A stretch of DNA of 64,000 nucleotides, taken from the NCBI RefSeq assembly GCF_001424165.1, contig NZ_LMOJ01000001.1, positions 957,194-1,021,193 of the forward strand. The letters run 5' to 3'. This DNA comes from Massilia sp. Leaf139 (GTDB lineage Bacteria > Pseudomonadota > Gammaproteobacteria > Burkholderiales > Burkholderiaceae_D). Both the position numbers and the translations under genes were made by a program. A model generated the notes under the pieces. That model was not told the DNA's origin. It made no database searches and worked only from the letters and a program-made list of their open reading frames with translations. Positions 14,975-22,379 of the stretch are shown here, piece by piece (the stretch's first letter is position 1; every line of letters starts with the position of its first letter).

Positions 14975-15226
14975 TCAGAGTAGCACGTTGTTTTCCGCCC
15001 GCAGCACGGCGTCCAGGTCGATCTCCGGCCCTTTGAACCCGGCGCCGATGACGCCGTTTCCATTGAGGACATTGATGCCGATTTGCTGGAACTGCCCGAT
15101 CTGCTGCTTGAGGTTGACGTTCACGTTGACGTCCTGGCCGAAGCCGCTGCCGCCCCGTACGACCGACATGGCTCGGTTGTCCAGTTCGGCGCTGTGCGCC
15201 AGATCCGCGATGGCGATGGATGACAT
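14975..15226 (-). CDS. double-glycine precursor peptide, family B member 2
   Basis: An 83-residue precursor: leader MSSIAIADLAHSAELDNRAM...RGG (Gly25-Gly26), 57-residue core with VNVNVNLKQQIGQFQQIGIN and NGNGVIGAGFKGPEID. It has the same length as member 1 and differs mainly at the leader and the last ten residues (LRAENNVLL). Strong conservation of the core between paralogues suggests that the mature peptide is under selection. It is the third gene of operon 2, 15 bases after the family A gene at 15242. Confidence 0.8.
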   Translation of the reverse strand: MSSIAIADLAHSAELDNRAMSVVRGGSGFGQDVNVNVNLKQQIGQFQQIGINVLNGNGVIGAGFKGPEIDLDAVLRAENNVLL

Positions 15227-15241
15227 GACGATGTCCTTCGC

Positions 15242-15517
15242 TTAGCCGATGATCTTGTTGTCGCCGCGCTGGTCGACGTCGCTGTCGACATGGACGCCGC
15301 CCAGGAATGCCGAACCGTTGGCGGTGGCCGTGGTCACGCTTTGTCCCTGCAGCAGGCTCTGCGTGGCCGTGATCGAGGAGTCGTGCACTGGCGCATAAGT
15401 CAGGTCGCCGGCTTTCCAGTAGGGCGCGGCCATGCTCCAGCCGCCGCGGACGCAGGCCATGCTGCGCTGGTCGAGTTCCTGGGTCGAGGCCAGGTCGGTG
15501 ATGGTGAGTTTGTTCAT
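15242..15517 (-). CDS. double-glycine precursor peptide, family A member 3
   Basis: A 91-residue precursor: leader MNKLTITDLASTQELDQRSM...RGG (Gly25-Gly26), 65-residue core. It keeps SSITATQ, TATANGSAFLGGVHVDSDVD and the end NKIIG, but has SLLQGQSVTT where the others have NLAQMQEVVT and an N-terminal core WSMAAPYWKAGDLTYAP. AGGAGC precedes the start at 15517. It is the second gene of operon 2. Confidence 0.8.
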   Translation of the reverse strand: MNKLTITDLASTQELDQRSMACVRGGWSMAAPYWKAGDLTYAPVHDSSITATQSLLQGQSVTTATANGSAFLGGVHVDSDVDQRGDNKIIG

Positions 15518-15570
15518 GATGATGCTCCTTGAATGCGTGGATGGTGAATGGTGGAATCTTGGCTGGACGA

Positions 15571-15864
15571 TCAGCCGTGGCGGATGATCTTGTTTTCGCC
15601 GCGCTGGTCGACATCGCTGTCGACGTGCACGCCGTTCAGGAAGGCCGAACCGTTGGCGGTGGCGGTCACGACTTCCTGCATCTGCGCCAGGTTCTGGGTG
15701 GCGGTGATCGAGGAATCGAAGCTGGGCGCGTAGTTCACGTTGCCGAGCGAGTAGGACGGCGAATACGACGGCATGCCCATCTTGAAGCCGCCGCGCACGC
15801 CGGCCATGGCGCTGCGGTCGAGTTGTTCGGTACGGGCCAGGTCTGCGATGATCAAGGTTTTCAT
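15571..15864 (-). CDS. double-glycine precursor peptide, family A member 4
   Basis: A 97-residue precursor: leader MKTLIIADLARTEQLDRSAM...RGG (Gly25-Gly26), core of 71 residues. Near the core start a short repeat (SPSYS) extends it relative to member 2. The end reads NKIIRHG instead of NKIIG, so the stop position has shifted by two codons. It is the first gene of operon 2, with the sigma54 promoter match 65 bases upstream (15929-15944) and an AGGAGAATCACC ribosome site like that of member 2. Confidence 0.82.
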   Translation of the reverse strand: MKTLIIADLARTEQLDRSAMAGVRGGFKMGMPSYSPSYSLGNVNYAPSFDSSITATQNLAQMQEVVTATANGSAFLNGVHVDSDVDQRGENKIIRHG

Positions 15865-15928
15865 GGTGATTCTCCTGATTGGTAAGTGGTTTGGTGTCGA
15901 GGCAGTGTTGTGCGCTCGATGGACATGT

Positions 15929-15944
15929 AGCGAAAGGCGTGCCA
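15929..15944 (-). promoter_or_regulatory. sigma54 -24/-12 promoter of precursor operon 2
   Basis: Minus strand TGGCACGCCTTTCGCT, GG-N10-GC spacing, one mismatch to consensus. The 35 bases around it match those at 13856-13890. It lies in the 348-base gap between the divergent precursor operon and kinase gene. GGTTTATAT occurs about 50 bases upstream of both this promoter and the one at 13874 and is a candidate activator-site component; that is inference. Confidence 0.75.
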
Positions 15945-16212
15945 GGTATGCGCCAGGGCCGCCTCGGCGCCAACAAGTCCTTGAATGCAAACGGTTTATA
16001 TCGTTACTACTCAGGGGTTGCGAAAGCGCTGGGAGAGCGCAGGAGGCGAAGGCTGTTCGGCGCCATCCGACAGTTGTCGCCTGCCTGTCGGGTCGTATCC
16101 AACACATCGAACTGCCCGGCCGGATTGAGGTGCCGCAAAGGCTTGATCATCGAGCGCTTCATGCTAGTCTCAAGCTAGCGGCCCGCATTGAGACCTCCCG
16201 ATACCTCACATC

Positions 16213-18240
16213 ATGGACAGTTTCGCGCACGCGCTCCGGCAGTTGCAGAGCGGCGCCTTGCAGCATCCCGAATTCCTGGCGCAGCTCGACCGGGTGCTGG
16301 AGAGCGCGCCCGAAAGTCCCGGCCGCCTGCTCGAGCTGCTGAGCGAGGAGCACGCGCGCGCCCCGCTTCCCGGCGAGCTTTACAAGGAAGTGCAATTGCG
16401 CATCGGCCGCCTGATCGCGGCGCGCCAGCGCCTCGGCGGCGACGACACGTTCGTGCAGACCCGGCCGGGCGCGCATGCGGCGCCGCAAGCTTCGCCACCA
16501 GCACCGCGCATCGAGGACGAGCTGGCGAACGAACCCGAGCGCATGAAGGGCGTGGGCGAGACCCTCAACGGCCGCTTCGTCCTGGAGGAATGCATCGGCT
16601 TCGGCGGCATGGGCACCGTCTATAAAGCGCTCGACCTGCGTAAACTTGAAGCCTCCGATCGCAATCCGTATATCGCGATCAAGGTGCTGAACGTGCAGTT
16701 CCGCGGCCACCCGAAGTCGCTGATCGCCCTGCAGCGCGAGGCGCGCAAGGCGCAGGCGCTGGCGCATCCGAACATCGTCTCGGTCTACGATTTCGACCGC
16801 GACGGGCCGATGGTTTATCTCACCATGGAATACCTGCCCGGCAAACCCCTGAGCCAGGTGCTGCGCGCGCCCGGTTTCGCGGGCATGCTCTATGCCCAGG
16901 TGCTGCCCATCGTCAACGGCATGGGCAATGCACTGGCCTACGCCCACGGGCGCGGTTTCGTCCACTGCGACTTCAAGCCGGGCAATGTGATCGTCACCGC
17001 CGGCGGCGCCGTGAAGGTGATCGATTTCGGCATTGCCCGCGTGTTCCAGAAGACCGAGGCCGACGTCGACGTTACCGTCTTCGACCCAGGCAGCCTGGGC
17101 GCGCTCACCCCGGCCTATGCCAGCCCGGAAATGCTGGAGCAGCGCGAGCCCGATCCGCGCGACGACATCTACGCACTGGCTTGCATCACCTACGAGCTGC
17201 TGACCGGCCGCCATCCCTTCAACCGCCTGTCTTCGGCGCAGGCGCGCGGCGCCGGCATGAAGCCGCAGCGCCCGCCGGGCCTGGGACGCAGCCAGTGGCA
17301 GGCGCTGCGCTGCGCGCTGGCGCTGGAACGCGAGGCGCGTACGCAGACGGTGGCGCGCTTCCTGGCCGACTTCGGCGCGAGCGGAACGAAGACGCGCGGC
17401 AAACTGGTGGCGGTCTCGAGCGCCGCCGCGGTGGCGCTGGCCGCGCTGGCGGTGGGCGGCTGGTACCTGTTCGGGCGCTCTCCTGCGGCGCCGGCGGCGG
17501 CGACCGCGACGGCCCCGGCGGCCGAGGCCGAGCCGGCGCCGGTGGCGGCCGCTACTGCGCCGCCCACGCCGGAGGCACTGGCCGCGGCCCTGGCCGGCAT
17601 TCCCTGCGCGGCCTTGCTCGCCAGCGCCGGCGCCGATTCGGTGCAGGTGCAGGGCGTGGTCTCGGCGGCAATCGGCGAAGCGGGCGTGCGCGCGCCGCTG
17701 CAGGCGCTGCCCGGCGTGGCGAAGATCGAGCTGGCCGTGCGCGAAGTCGATCCCGCGCTGTGCCCGGTGGTGACGGCGTTCGCGCCTTACTGGCTGGCGC
17801 ATCGTCAGGCGGGCGGAGGCGCCGCGCTGCGCCTGGCCGGGGCGACCGAGGCCGGCCTGAGCGAGGGCGATTCGCTGATGGTCGCCGTGACGACGCCGAA
17901 CGCCGCCTCCTTCATGACCGTCGACGCCTACCTGCCCCCCGCCGGCGTGATCCACCTGCTGCCGAACGCGCTCGCCCTGGACAACCGGGCGCCGCCGCGC
18001 CACAGCGTCACCATCGGCAGGCCTGGCGACTGGCAGATCGGCAAACCAGCCGGCGCCGGCCTGGTGGTGGTGCTGGTGACGACGCCGGAACCGCTGTTCG
18101 GCACGCTGCGGCGCGAGACCGAGGCGACGCCCGACTACCTGGCGGGCGTCGCGGCCAGCCTGGAGCAGATCCGCGCGCGCAGCAGCGCCGGTGCCATCGG
18201 CGTCGAATTCCTGCCGGTCGCCACGCGCGCCCGCGAATGA
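16213..18240 (+). CDS. Ser/Thr protein kinase with C-terminal DUF4384-like domain (peptide island)
   Basis: A 675-residue membrane kinase. A helical N-terminus of about 110 residues precedes the kinase domain (about 118-385: GFGGMGTVYKA glycine loop, AIKVL lysine, FVHCDFKPGNV catalytic loop, IDFGIA). The catalytic loop has HCD rather than HRD, a non-RD type. One membrane helix follows (about 397-418), then an Ala/Pro linker and a periplasmic domain resembling DUF4384 (MVAVTTPNAASFMTVDAYLP). An N-terminal GGDDTFVQT motif around Thr79 is a candidate autophosphorylation/FHA-docking site. It is transcribed divergently from precursor operon 2. The PP2C at 11703 and the FHA proteins at 20389 and 23853 are the likely partners. 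Confidence 0.88.
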   Translation: MDSFAHALRQLQSGALQHPEFLAQLDRVLESAPESPGRLLELLSEEHARAPLPGELYKEVQLRIGRLIAARQRLGGDDTFVQTRPGAHAAPQASPPAPRIEDELANEPERMKGVGETLNGRFVLEECIGFGGMGTVYKALDLRKLEASDRNPYIAIKVLNVQFRGHPKSLIALQREARKAQALAHPNIVSVYDFDRDGPMVYLTMEYLPGKPLSQVLRAPGFAGMLYAQVLPIVNGMGNALAYAHGRGFVHCDFKPGNVIVTAGGAVKVIDFGIARVFQKTEADVDVTVFDPGSLGALTPAYASPEMLEQREPDPRDDIYALACITYELLTGRHPFNRLSSAQARGAGMKPQRPPGLGRSQWQALRCALALEREARTQTVARFLADFGASGTKTRGKLVAVSSAAAVALAALAVGGWYLFGRSPAAPAAATATAPAAEAEPAPVAAATAPPTPEALAAALAGIPCAALLASAGADSVQVQGVVSAAIGEAGVRAPLQALPGVAKIELAVREVDPALCPVVTAFAPYWLAHRQAGGGAALRLAGATEAGLSEGDSLMVAVTTPNAASFMTVDAYLPPAGVIHLLPNALALDNRAPPRHSVTIGRPGDWQIGKPAGAGLVVVLVTTPEPLFGTLRRETEATPDYLAGVAASLEQIRARSSAGAIGVEFLPVATRARE

Positions 18241-18250
18241 GCTGCTGTCA

Positions 18251-19333
18251 TTACTTCAGGCTGCGCGCCACCCGGAACCCGTTCTGCGACTGGCGCACCC
18301 CGGCGTCGTACTTGAAGCGGGTCGAGGCGACCATGTAGGCGGTGCCTTCGCGCCAGGAGCCGCCGCGGATCACGCGCACGCGGCAATTCGGCGCGTCCCA
18401 GACGCGGCCGTCTGCAGGGGCGTCCTTGAAGTTGTTGTGCCAGCAGTCGGCTACCCATTCCCAGACGCTGCCGCTGGTGTCGTGCAGGCCAAAGGGGTTG
18501 GCGGCGAAGCTGCCGACATTGGCCGGCCGCTCGGCGCTGTAGGGCGCGCCGCAATCCTTGCAGTTGGCCTTGCCCGGCGCCATTTGGGCGCCCCACCAGT
18601 AGGCGCTCGTGGTGCCGCCCCGGGCAGCGAATTCCCATTCCGCTTCGCTCGGCAGCCGGTAGGGCTTGCCGCTGACGGCGCTCAGCCAGCGCACGAACTG
18701 CTGGGCGTCGTCCCAGCTGACGTCGCGGATCGGCGCATTCGGCGCCGTGTTCGGCGCTTGCGCGATGCGCTGGCAGCCGCGCGCGTCGACGCAGGCATTC
18801 CACTGCTGCACCGTGACTTCGTATTTACCGATGGCGAAGGGCGCGCCGATGCCGACCCGGTGCGCCGGCTTCTCGCTCGGGTCGCTCGCGTCGTTCCCCA
18901 TCGTGAACACCCCCGCGGGGAGCGAGACCATCGGCGGGCAGGCGGCGCAATCCTTGAACTCGCCGCCCGCGCGGACGGTGGCCGCCGGGGCGGGGCTTGA
19001 CGCGGCGGGCGCGGGCGCCTTGGCGGGCGGGGCCTGCACCGCGGCCGGCGGCTGAACAGCTGACAGCGTCCCGGCCTGCGCCGCCGGCGCCTTCAGACGC
19101 GCCATGCGGGACTGCGCCAGCGCCGCGAAGCGCCCCTTTGGATAAGCCTTCAGGTAGGCCTCGTAATCGCTGGCGTGGGTGCTGTCCTTGATCGAATTCC
19201 AGAACGCCAGTTCGAACTGTTCGGGGCTCGCTTTGGGGACGATGCCTGGCGCCTGCATGAAGCCCTGGGCAGTGCCGGAAAGCGTCAAAGCGGGCCCGGC
19301 CAGTACGCATACCATTAACAGCTTGTGCCGCAT
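18251..19333 (-). CDS. secreted SUMF1/FGE-fold protein, probably not a true formylglycine enzyme
   Basis: A 360-residue protein with a signal peptide ([20 protein letters not shown]), a short TPR-like stretch (residues 35-75, [20 protein letters not shown]), an Ala/Pro linker, and a C-terminal FGE-sulfatase domain (about 130-358: [51 protein letters not shown]). In aerobic FGE two Cys lie near the C-terminus; here that segment reads [17 protein letters not shown] with none, so formylglycine formation is unlikely. Related SUMF1-fold proteins are common beside Ser/Thr kinases. The start at 19333 has an AGGAG site. The gene converges on the kinase with only 10 bases between stops. Confidence 0.8.
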   Translation of the reverse strand: MRHKLLMVCVLAGPALTLSGTAQGFMQAPGIVPKASPEQFELAFWNSIKDSTHASDYEAYLKAYPKGRFAALAQSRMARLKAPAAQAGTLSAVQPPAAVQAPPAKAPAPAASSPAPAATVRAGGEFKDCAACPPMVSLPAGVFTMGNDASDPSEKPAHRVGIGAPFAIGKYEVTVQQWNACVDARGCQRIAQAPNTAPNAPIRDVSWDDAQQFVRWLSAVSGKPYRLPSEAEWEFAARGGTTSAYWWGAQMAPGKANCKDCGAPYSAERPANVGSFAANPFGLHDTSGSVWEWVADCWHNNFKDAPADGRVWDAPNCRVRVIRGGSWREGTAYMVASTRFKYDAGVRQSQNGFRVARSLK

Positions 19334-19361
19334 AAATGGCTCCTCGTCCACGCTGCATATG

Positions 19362-19385
19362 ACAGGATTTGACACAGGATTTGAC
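19362..19385. repeat. tandem direct repeat ACAGGATTTGAC x2
   Basis: Two perfect 12-base copies in the 129-base gap between the divergent SUMF1 and DUF4399 genes. Each contains TTGAC, so they could hold a -35 element or be a binding site for a regulator. Confidence 0.4.
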
Positions 19386-19462
19386 TTGCGATCTGACTGA
19401 GAGTGTGACAGATTTACTGTATCGATGCGCACATCCATACGACCTCGGCTGGAGTTTTCATC

Positions 19463-19945
19463 ATGCGCCCCATCGCCTGCCTGTTTGCGCTGCTGCTTGC
19501 GCTGTCGGCAGCAAGTGTTCATGGCCCCGCCGCGCCCCAGGTCGCGGCGGGGCCGGCCGCAGGCGCGCCTGTGAACGCATCTGTAAATCCTCCCGCGAAC
19601 CCGAACAACGCCTACCTGTACTTCATCTGGCCCTACGACGGCACCGTCATCACCGGCGGCAAGTTCTGGGTGCGCATGGGACTGCGCAACATGGGCGTCG
19701 CACCCAAGGGCGCGAACGTGCCGAACACCGGCCACCATCACCTGCTGATCGATACCGAGCTGCCGTCGATGACGGAACCGATCCCCAACAACCGCAACAA
19801 CCTGCACTTCGGCGCGGGCGAGACCGAGGCGCGCATCGAACTGCCCCCCGGCACCCATACCCTGCAGCTGCTGCTGGGGGACATGAACCACGTGCCGCAC
19901 AAGCCGCCCGTGATGTCGAAGAAGATCACCATCACGGTGCGCTGA
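19463..19945 (+). CDS. DUF4399 periplasmic protein, copy 1
   Basis: A 160-residue protein with a signal peptide ([21 protein letters not shown]), an Ala/Pro-rich linker and a DUF4399 beta-sandwich domain (about 52-160) with [15 protein letters not shown] and the end KKITITVR. The clustered His and the conserved charged loop could bind a metal, but this is not established. The gene opens a plus-strand run that continues through the DUF4399 copy 2, the FHA-HD-GYP protein, the TolC-like protein, the FHA protein and the HlyD-like protein, with gaps of 16, 7, 17, 15 and -4 bases. That spacing suggests one operon. Confidence 0.82.
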   Translation: MRPIACLFALLLALSAASVHGPAAPQVAAGPAAGAPVNASVNPPANPNNAYLYFIWPYDGTVITGGKFWVRMGLRNMGVAPKGANVPNTGHHHLLIDTELPSMTEPIPNNRNNLHFGAGETEARIELPPGTHTLQLLLGDMNHVPHKPPVMSKKITITVR

Positions 19946-19961
19946 GGCGGCGGAGACGATC

Positions 19962-20381
19962 ATGCGCACATCTTTCGCCGTCCTCGCTCTGGTGGCCGCG
20001 CTCGCAAGCGGCACGGCAGGCTCGGCCACCGCGCCCGCCAACGCCTACTGCTATATCGGCTGGCCGCTCGACGGTCAGGTGCTCGCGGCCGGCAAGCCCT
20101 TCCGCGTCTGGTTCGGCCTGCGCCACATGGGCGTGGCGCCCAAGGGCGTCGCCTTTCCAAACACCGGCCACCACCACCTGCTGATCGACACCGAGCTGCC
20201 GGCCGCCGGCCAGCCGATCCCGTCCGACCGGAATCACCTGCACTACGGCGCCGGCGAGACCGAGACCATGATCGAGCTCCCGCCCGGCAAGCACACGCTG
20301 CAACTGCTGATGGGCGACGAGAACCACGTGCCGCACGTGCCGCCGGTGACCTCGAAGAAGATCACGATCACCGTGCGCTAG
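19962..20381 (+). CDS. DUF4399 periplasmic protein, copy 2
   Basis: A 139-residue paralogue of the preceding gene with its own signal peptide ([20 protein letters not shown]) and the same domain: [49 protein letters not shown]. It lacks the linker of copy 1. The two genes are 16 bases apart and arose by tandem duplication. Function unknown; a periplasmic accessory role in the export system is inferred from position only. Confidence 0.82.
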   Translation: MRTSFAVLALVAALASGTAGSATAPANAYCYIGWPLDGQVLAAGKPFRVWFGLRHMGVAPKGVAFPNTGHHHLLIDTELPAAGQPIPSDRNHLHYGAGETETMIELPPGKHTLQLLMGDENHVPHVPPVTSKKITITVR

Positions 20382-20388
20382 GGACATC

Positions 20389-22362
20389 ATGGAACCCACA
20401 CCCGCATTCGCCGCCACGGGGAGCGCCGCTTCCAGCGACCCGGTGCGCGCCTATGTCGAGTGGATGGGCGCGGCGGAACCGGCGGGCGCCGTCTTCGCGC
20501 TGCACGACGAAGCCGTGCTCGGGCGCGACCGCCAGGATGCGCTGGCCTCGAATAGATACATCTGCATTCCCGAGCCGACGATCAGCCGCCGCCATGCGCG
20601 CATCCGCCGCCGCGGTGCGCAGTATTTTGTCGAGGATCTGCACTCGCGCAACGGCACCTTCGTCTGCGGCGAGCGCCTGGCGCCGGGCGCCTGGCATGTG
20701 CTGCGCGACGGCGACGAGCTGGCCCTGGCCTCGGCCCAGCTGATATTCCACTCGCTGATGCTGCCCGAGCAGGCCAACGCCGCCACCGTGATCACGCGCT
20801 CGGTCGACGCCACCCGCTTCGCACCCGTGGTCGACGCCGCGCATGCCGAGCGCACCGATCTCGAGAAAACCGTGCACCGCCTGCACGCGATGGCCCAGGT
20901 CAGCATCGCCCTGGGCGCCGTCACCGACCAGGCGACGCTGATCGAAAAGCTGATGAATTTTATCTTCGACCTGTTCCCGCCGGCCGAGCGCGCCTTCATC
21001 ATGCTGTGCGACAGCGATGGCGAACTGCGCCCCGGCGAAGCGCCGCGCCCGGTGGCCGCGCGCCGCCGCGGCGGCGGCGTGGAAGACCCGGCCCAGGTGC
21101 GCATCTCGCGCACCATCGTCGACCAGGTGCTGGTGAAAAAGCGCGCCATCCTCTCGGTCGACACCCTGGCCGACCGCAACTACGCCGCCCATGAATCCAT
21201 CGTGTCCCAGGCCATCCTCTCGGTGATGTGCGTGCCGCTGATCCTGGGCGAGGACGTGCTGGGACTGATCCAGGTCGACACCTCGTCCGACCCGCACGCC
21301 TTCCAGGAGGCCGACCTCGAGATCCTGAGCGGGGTCTGCGCCGAAACCGCGGTGGCCCTGAAGAATTTTCAACTGTACTCGGATATCAAGGGCCTGCTCG
21401 ACGGTTTTGTGTGCGCCTCGGTACAGGCGATCGAGGAGCGCGACCCGGTGACGGCGGGCCACTCCTTCCGCGTGGCCGACTATGCCGAAAACCTGGCGAT
21501 GGCGATGGCGCGCGCTGACGACGCCACGCTGCGGCGCGCCGCCTTTTCGCCGGCCCAGCTGCAGGAAATCCGCTACGCCGCCTTGCTGCACGACTTCGGC
21601 AAGGTGGGCGTGCGCGAGCACGTGCTGCGCAAAGAGAAGAAGCTGCACCACGCCGACATGCGCCTGCTCGAACAGCGCTTCCGCTACGCCCACGCCTGCC
21701 TCGAACGCCATGCCTGGCGCGGCCTGGCGCGGCGCCACCTGGAAGGCGAACTCGGGATGGCCGCCTTCCGCCGCGAATGCGAGCGCATCGAACACGAACT
21801 GCGCGAGGAGCGGATGCGGCTCGACGCCTTCTTCGCCACCATCGTGCGCGCCAACGAGCCCTCGGTCTCGCACAGCAATCCGCTGCCCGAGCTCGAAGCG
21901 ATCCGCCACCATGCCTGCGCCGGCCACGAGGACCCGGACTTTCGCCTACTCAGCGACGACGAGTTCGGCGCGCTCAGCATCGGCAAGGGCTGCCTGACAC
22001 CGGACGAGCGGCGCCAGATCGAGGCCCACGTCGCCGATTCCTATTCCTTCCTGATCCTGATTCCCTGGACGCGCGAACTGGCCGGGGTACCGGCGATCGC
22101 CCACGGCCACCACGAAAAGCTCGACGGTTCCGGCTATCCGATGGGCCTGAAGGGCGCCGAGATCAGCCTGCAGACGCGCATCCTGACGATCAGTGACATC
22201 TTCGACGCCCTGACGGCGCGCGACCGGCCCTACAAGGAGGCGGTACCGGTCGAGCGCGCGCTGGATCTGATCGGCGAGGAATGCCGCGCCGGCCACCTGG
22301 ATGCGCGCCTGTTCAAGGTATTCGTCGAGGCCAAAGGATGGGAGGCGCGCGCCCACGCGTGA
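20389..22362 (+). CDS. FHA-GAF-HD-GYP signalling protein (c-di-GMP phosphodiesterase-like)
   Basis: A 657-residue cytoplasmic protein. Order: FHA domain (about 25-125, phosphothreonine pocket residues in ISRRHARI and LHSRNGTF), GAF domain (about 165-325), HD-GYP domain (about 345-650). Metal-binding residues are present: HD at 401-402 in LLHDFGKVG, HHE at 574-576 and DGSGYP at 579-584. The distance from HD to HHE is about 170 residues, over 100 more than usual, due to a charged helical insertion (about 415-550). It should bind a phosphothreonine partner and hydrolyse c-di-GMP. It sits in the operon of the outer-membrane and adaptor subunits of the exporter, so local c-di-GMP control of export is an attractive inference. 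Confidence 0.85.
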   Translation: MEPTPAFAATGSAASSDPVRAYVEWMGAAEPAGAVFALHDEAVLGRDRQDALASNRYICIPEPTISRRHARIRRRGAQYFVEDLHSRNGTFVCGERLAPGAWHVLRDGDELALASAQLIFHSLMLPEQANAATVITRSVDATRFAPVVDAAHAERTDLEKTVHRLHAMAQVSIALGAVTDQATLIEKLMNFIFDLFPPAERAFIMLCDSDGELRPGEAPRPVAARRRGGGVEDPAQVRISRTIVDQVLVKKRAILSVDTLADRNYAAHESIVSQAILSVMCVPLILGEDVLGLIQVDTSSDPHAFQEADLEILSGVCAETAVALKNFQLYSDIKGLLDGFVCASVQAIEERDPVTAGHSFRVADYAENLAMAMARADDATLRRAAFSPAQLQEIRYAALLHDFGKVGVREHVLRKEKKLHHADMRLLEQRFRYAHACLERHAWRGLARRHLEGELGMAAFRRECERIEHELREERMRLDAFFATIVRANEPSVSHSNPLPELEAIRHHACAGHEDPDFRLLSDDEFGALSIGKGCLTPDERRQIEAHVADSYSFLILIPWTRELAGVPAIAHGHHEKLDGSGYPMGLKGAEISLQTRILTISDIFDALTARDRPYKEAVPVERALDLIGEECRAGHLDARLFKVFVEAKGWEARAHA

Positions 22363-22379
22363 GGGCGCCGGAGGCCGTC

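Noticed and set aside
12501..15864. Nitrile-hydratase- or Nif11-type leader peptides
   Set aside because: Those leaders are much longer; these have 26 residues with a plain double-glycine pattern, and no modifying enzyme (LanM, YcaO, radical SAM) is found nearby.
12881..15864. CRISPR array or other spacer repeats, suggested by repeated blocks
   Set aside because: The repeats are long paralogous genes with ribosome sites and stop codons, not short repeats with unique spacers.
18251..19333. Functional formylglycine-generating enzyme
   Set aside because: The C-terminal Cys pair is absent and no sulfatase gene is present.
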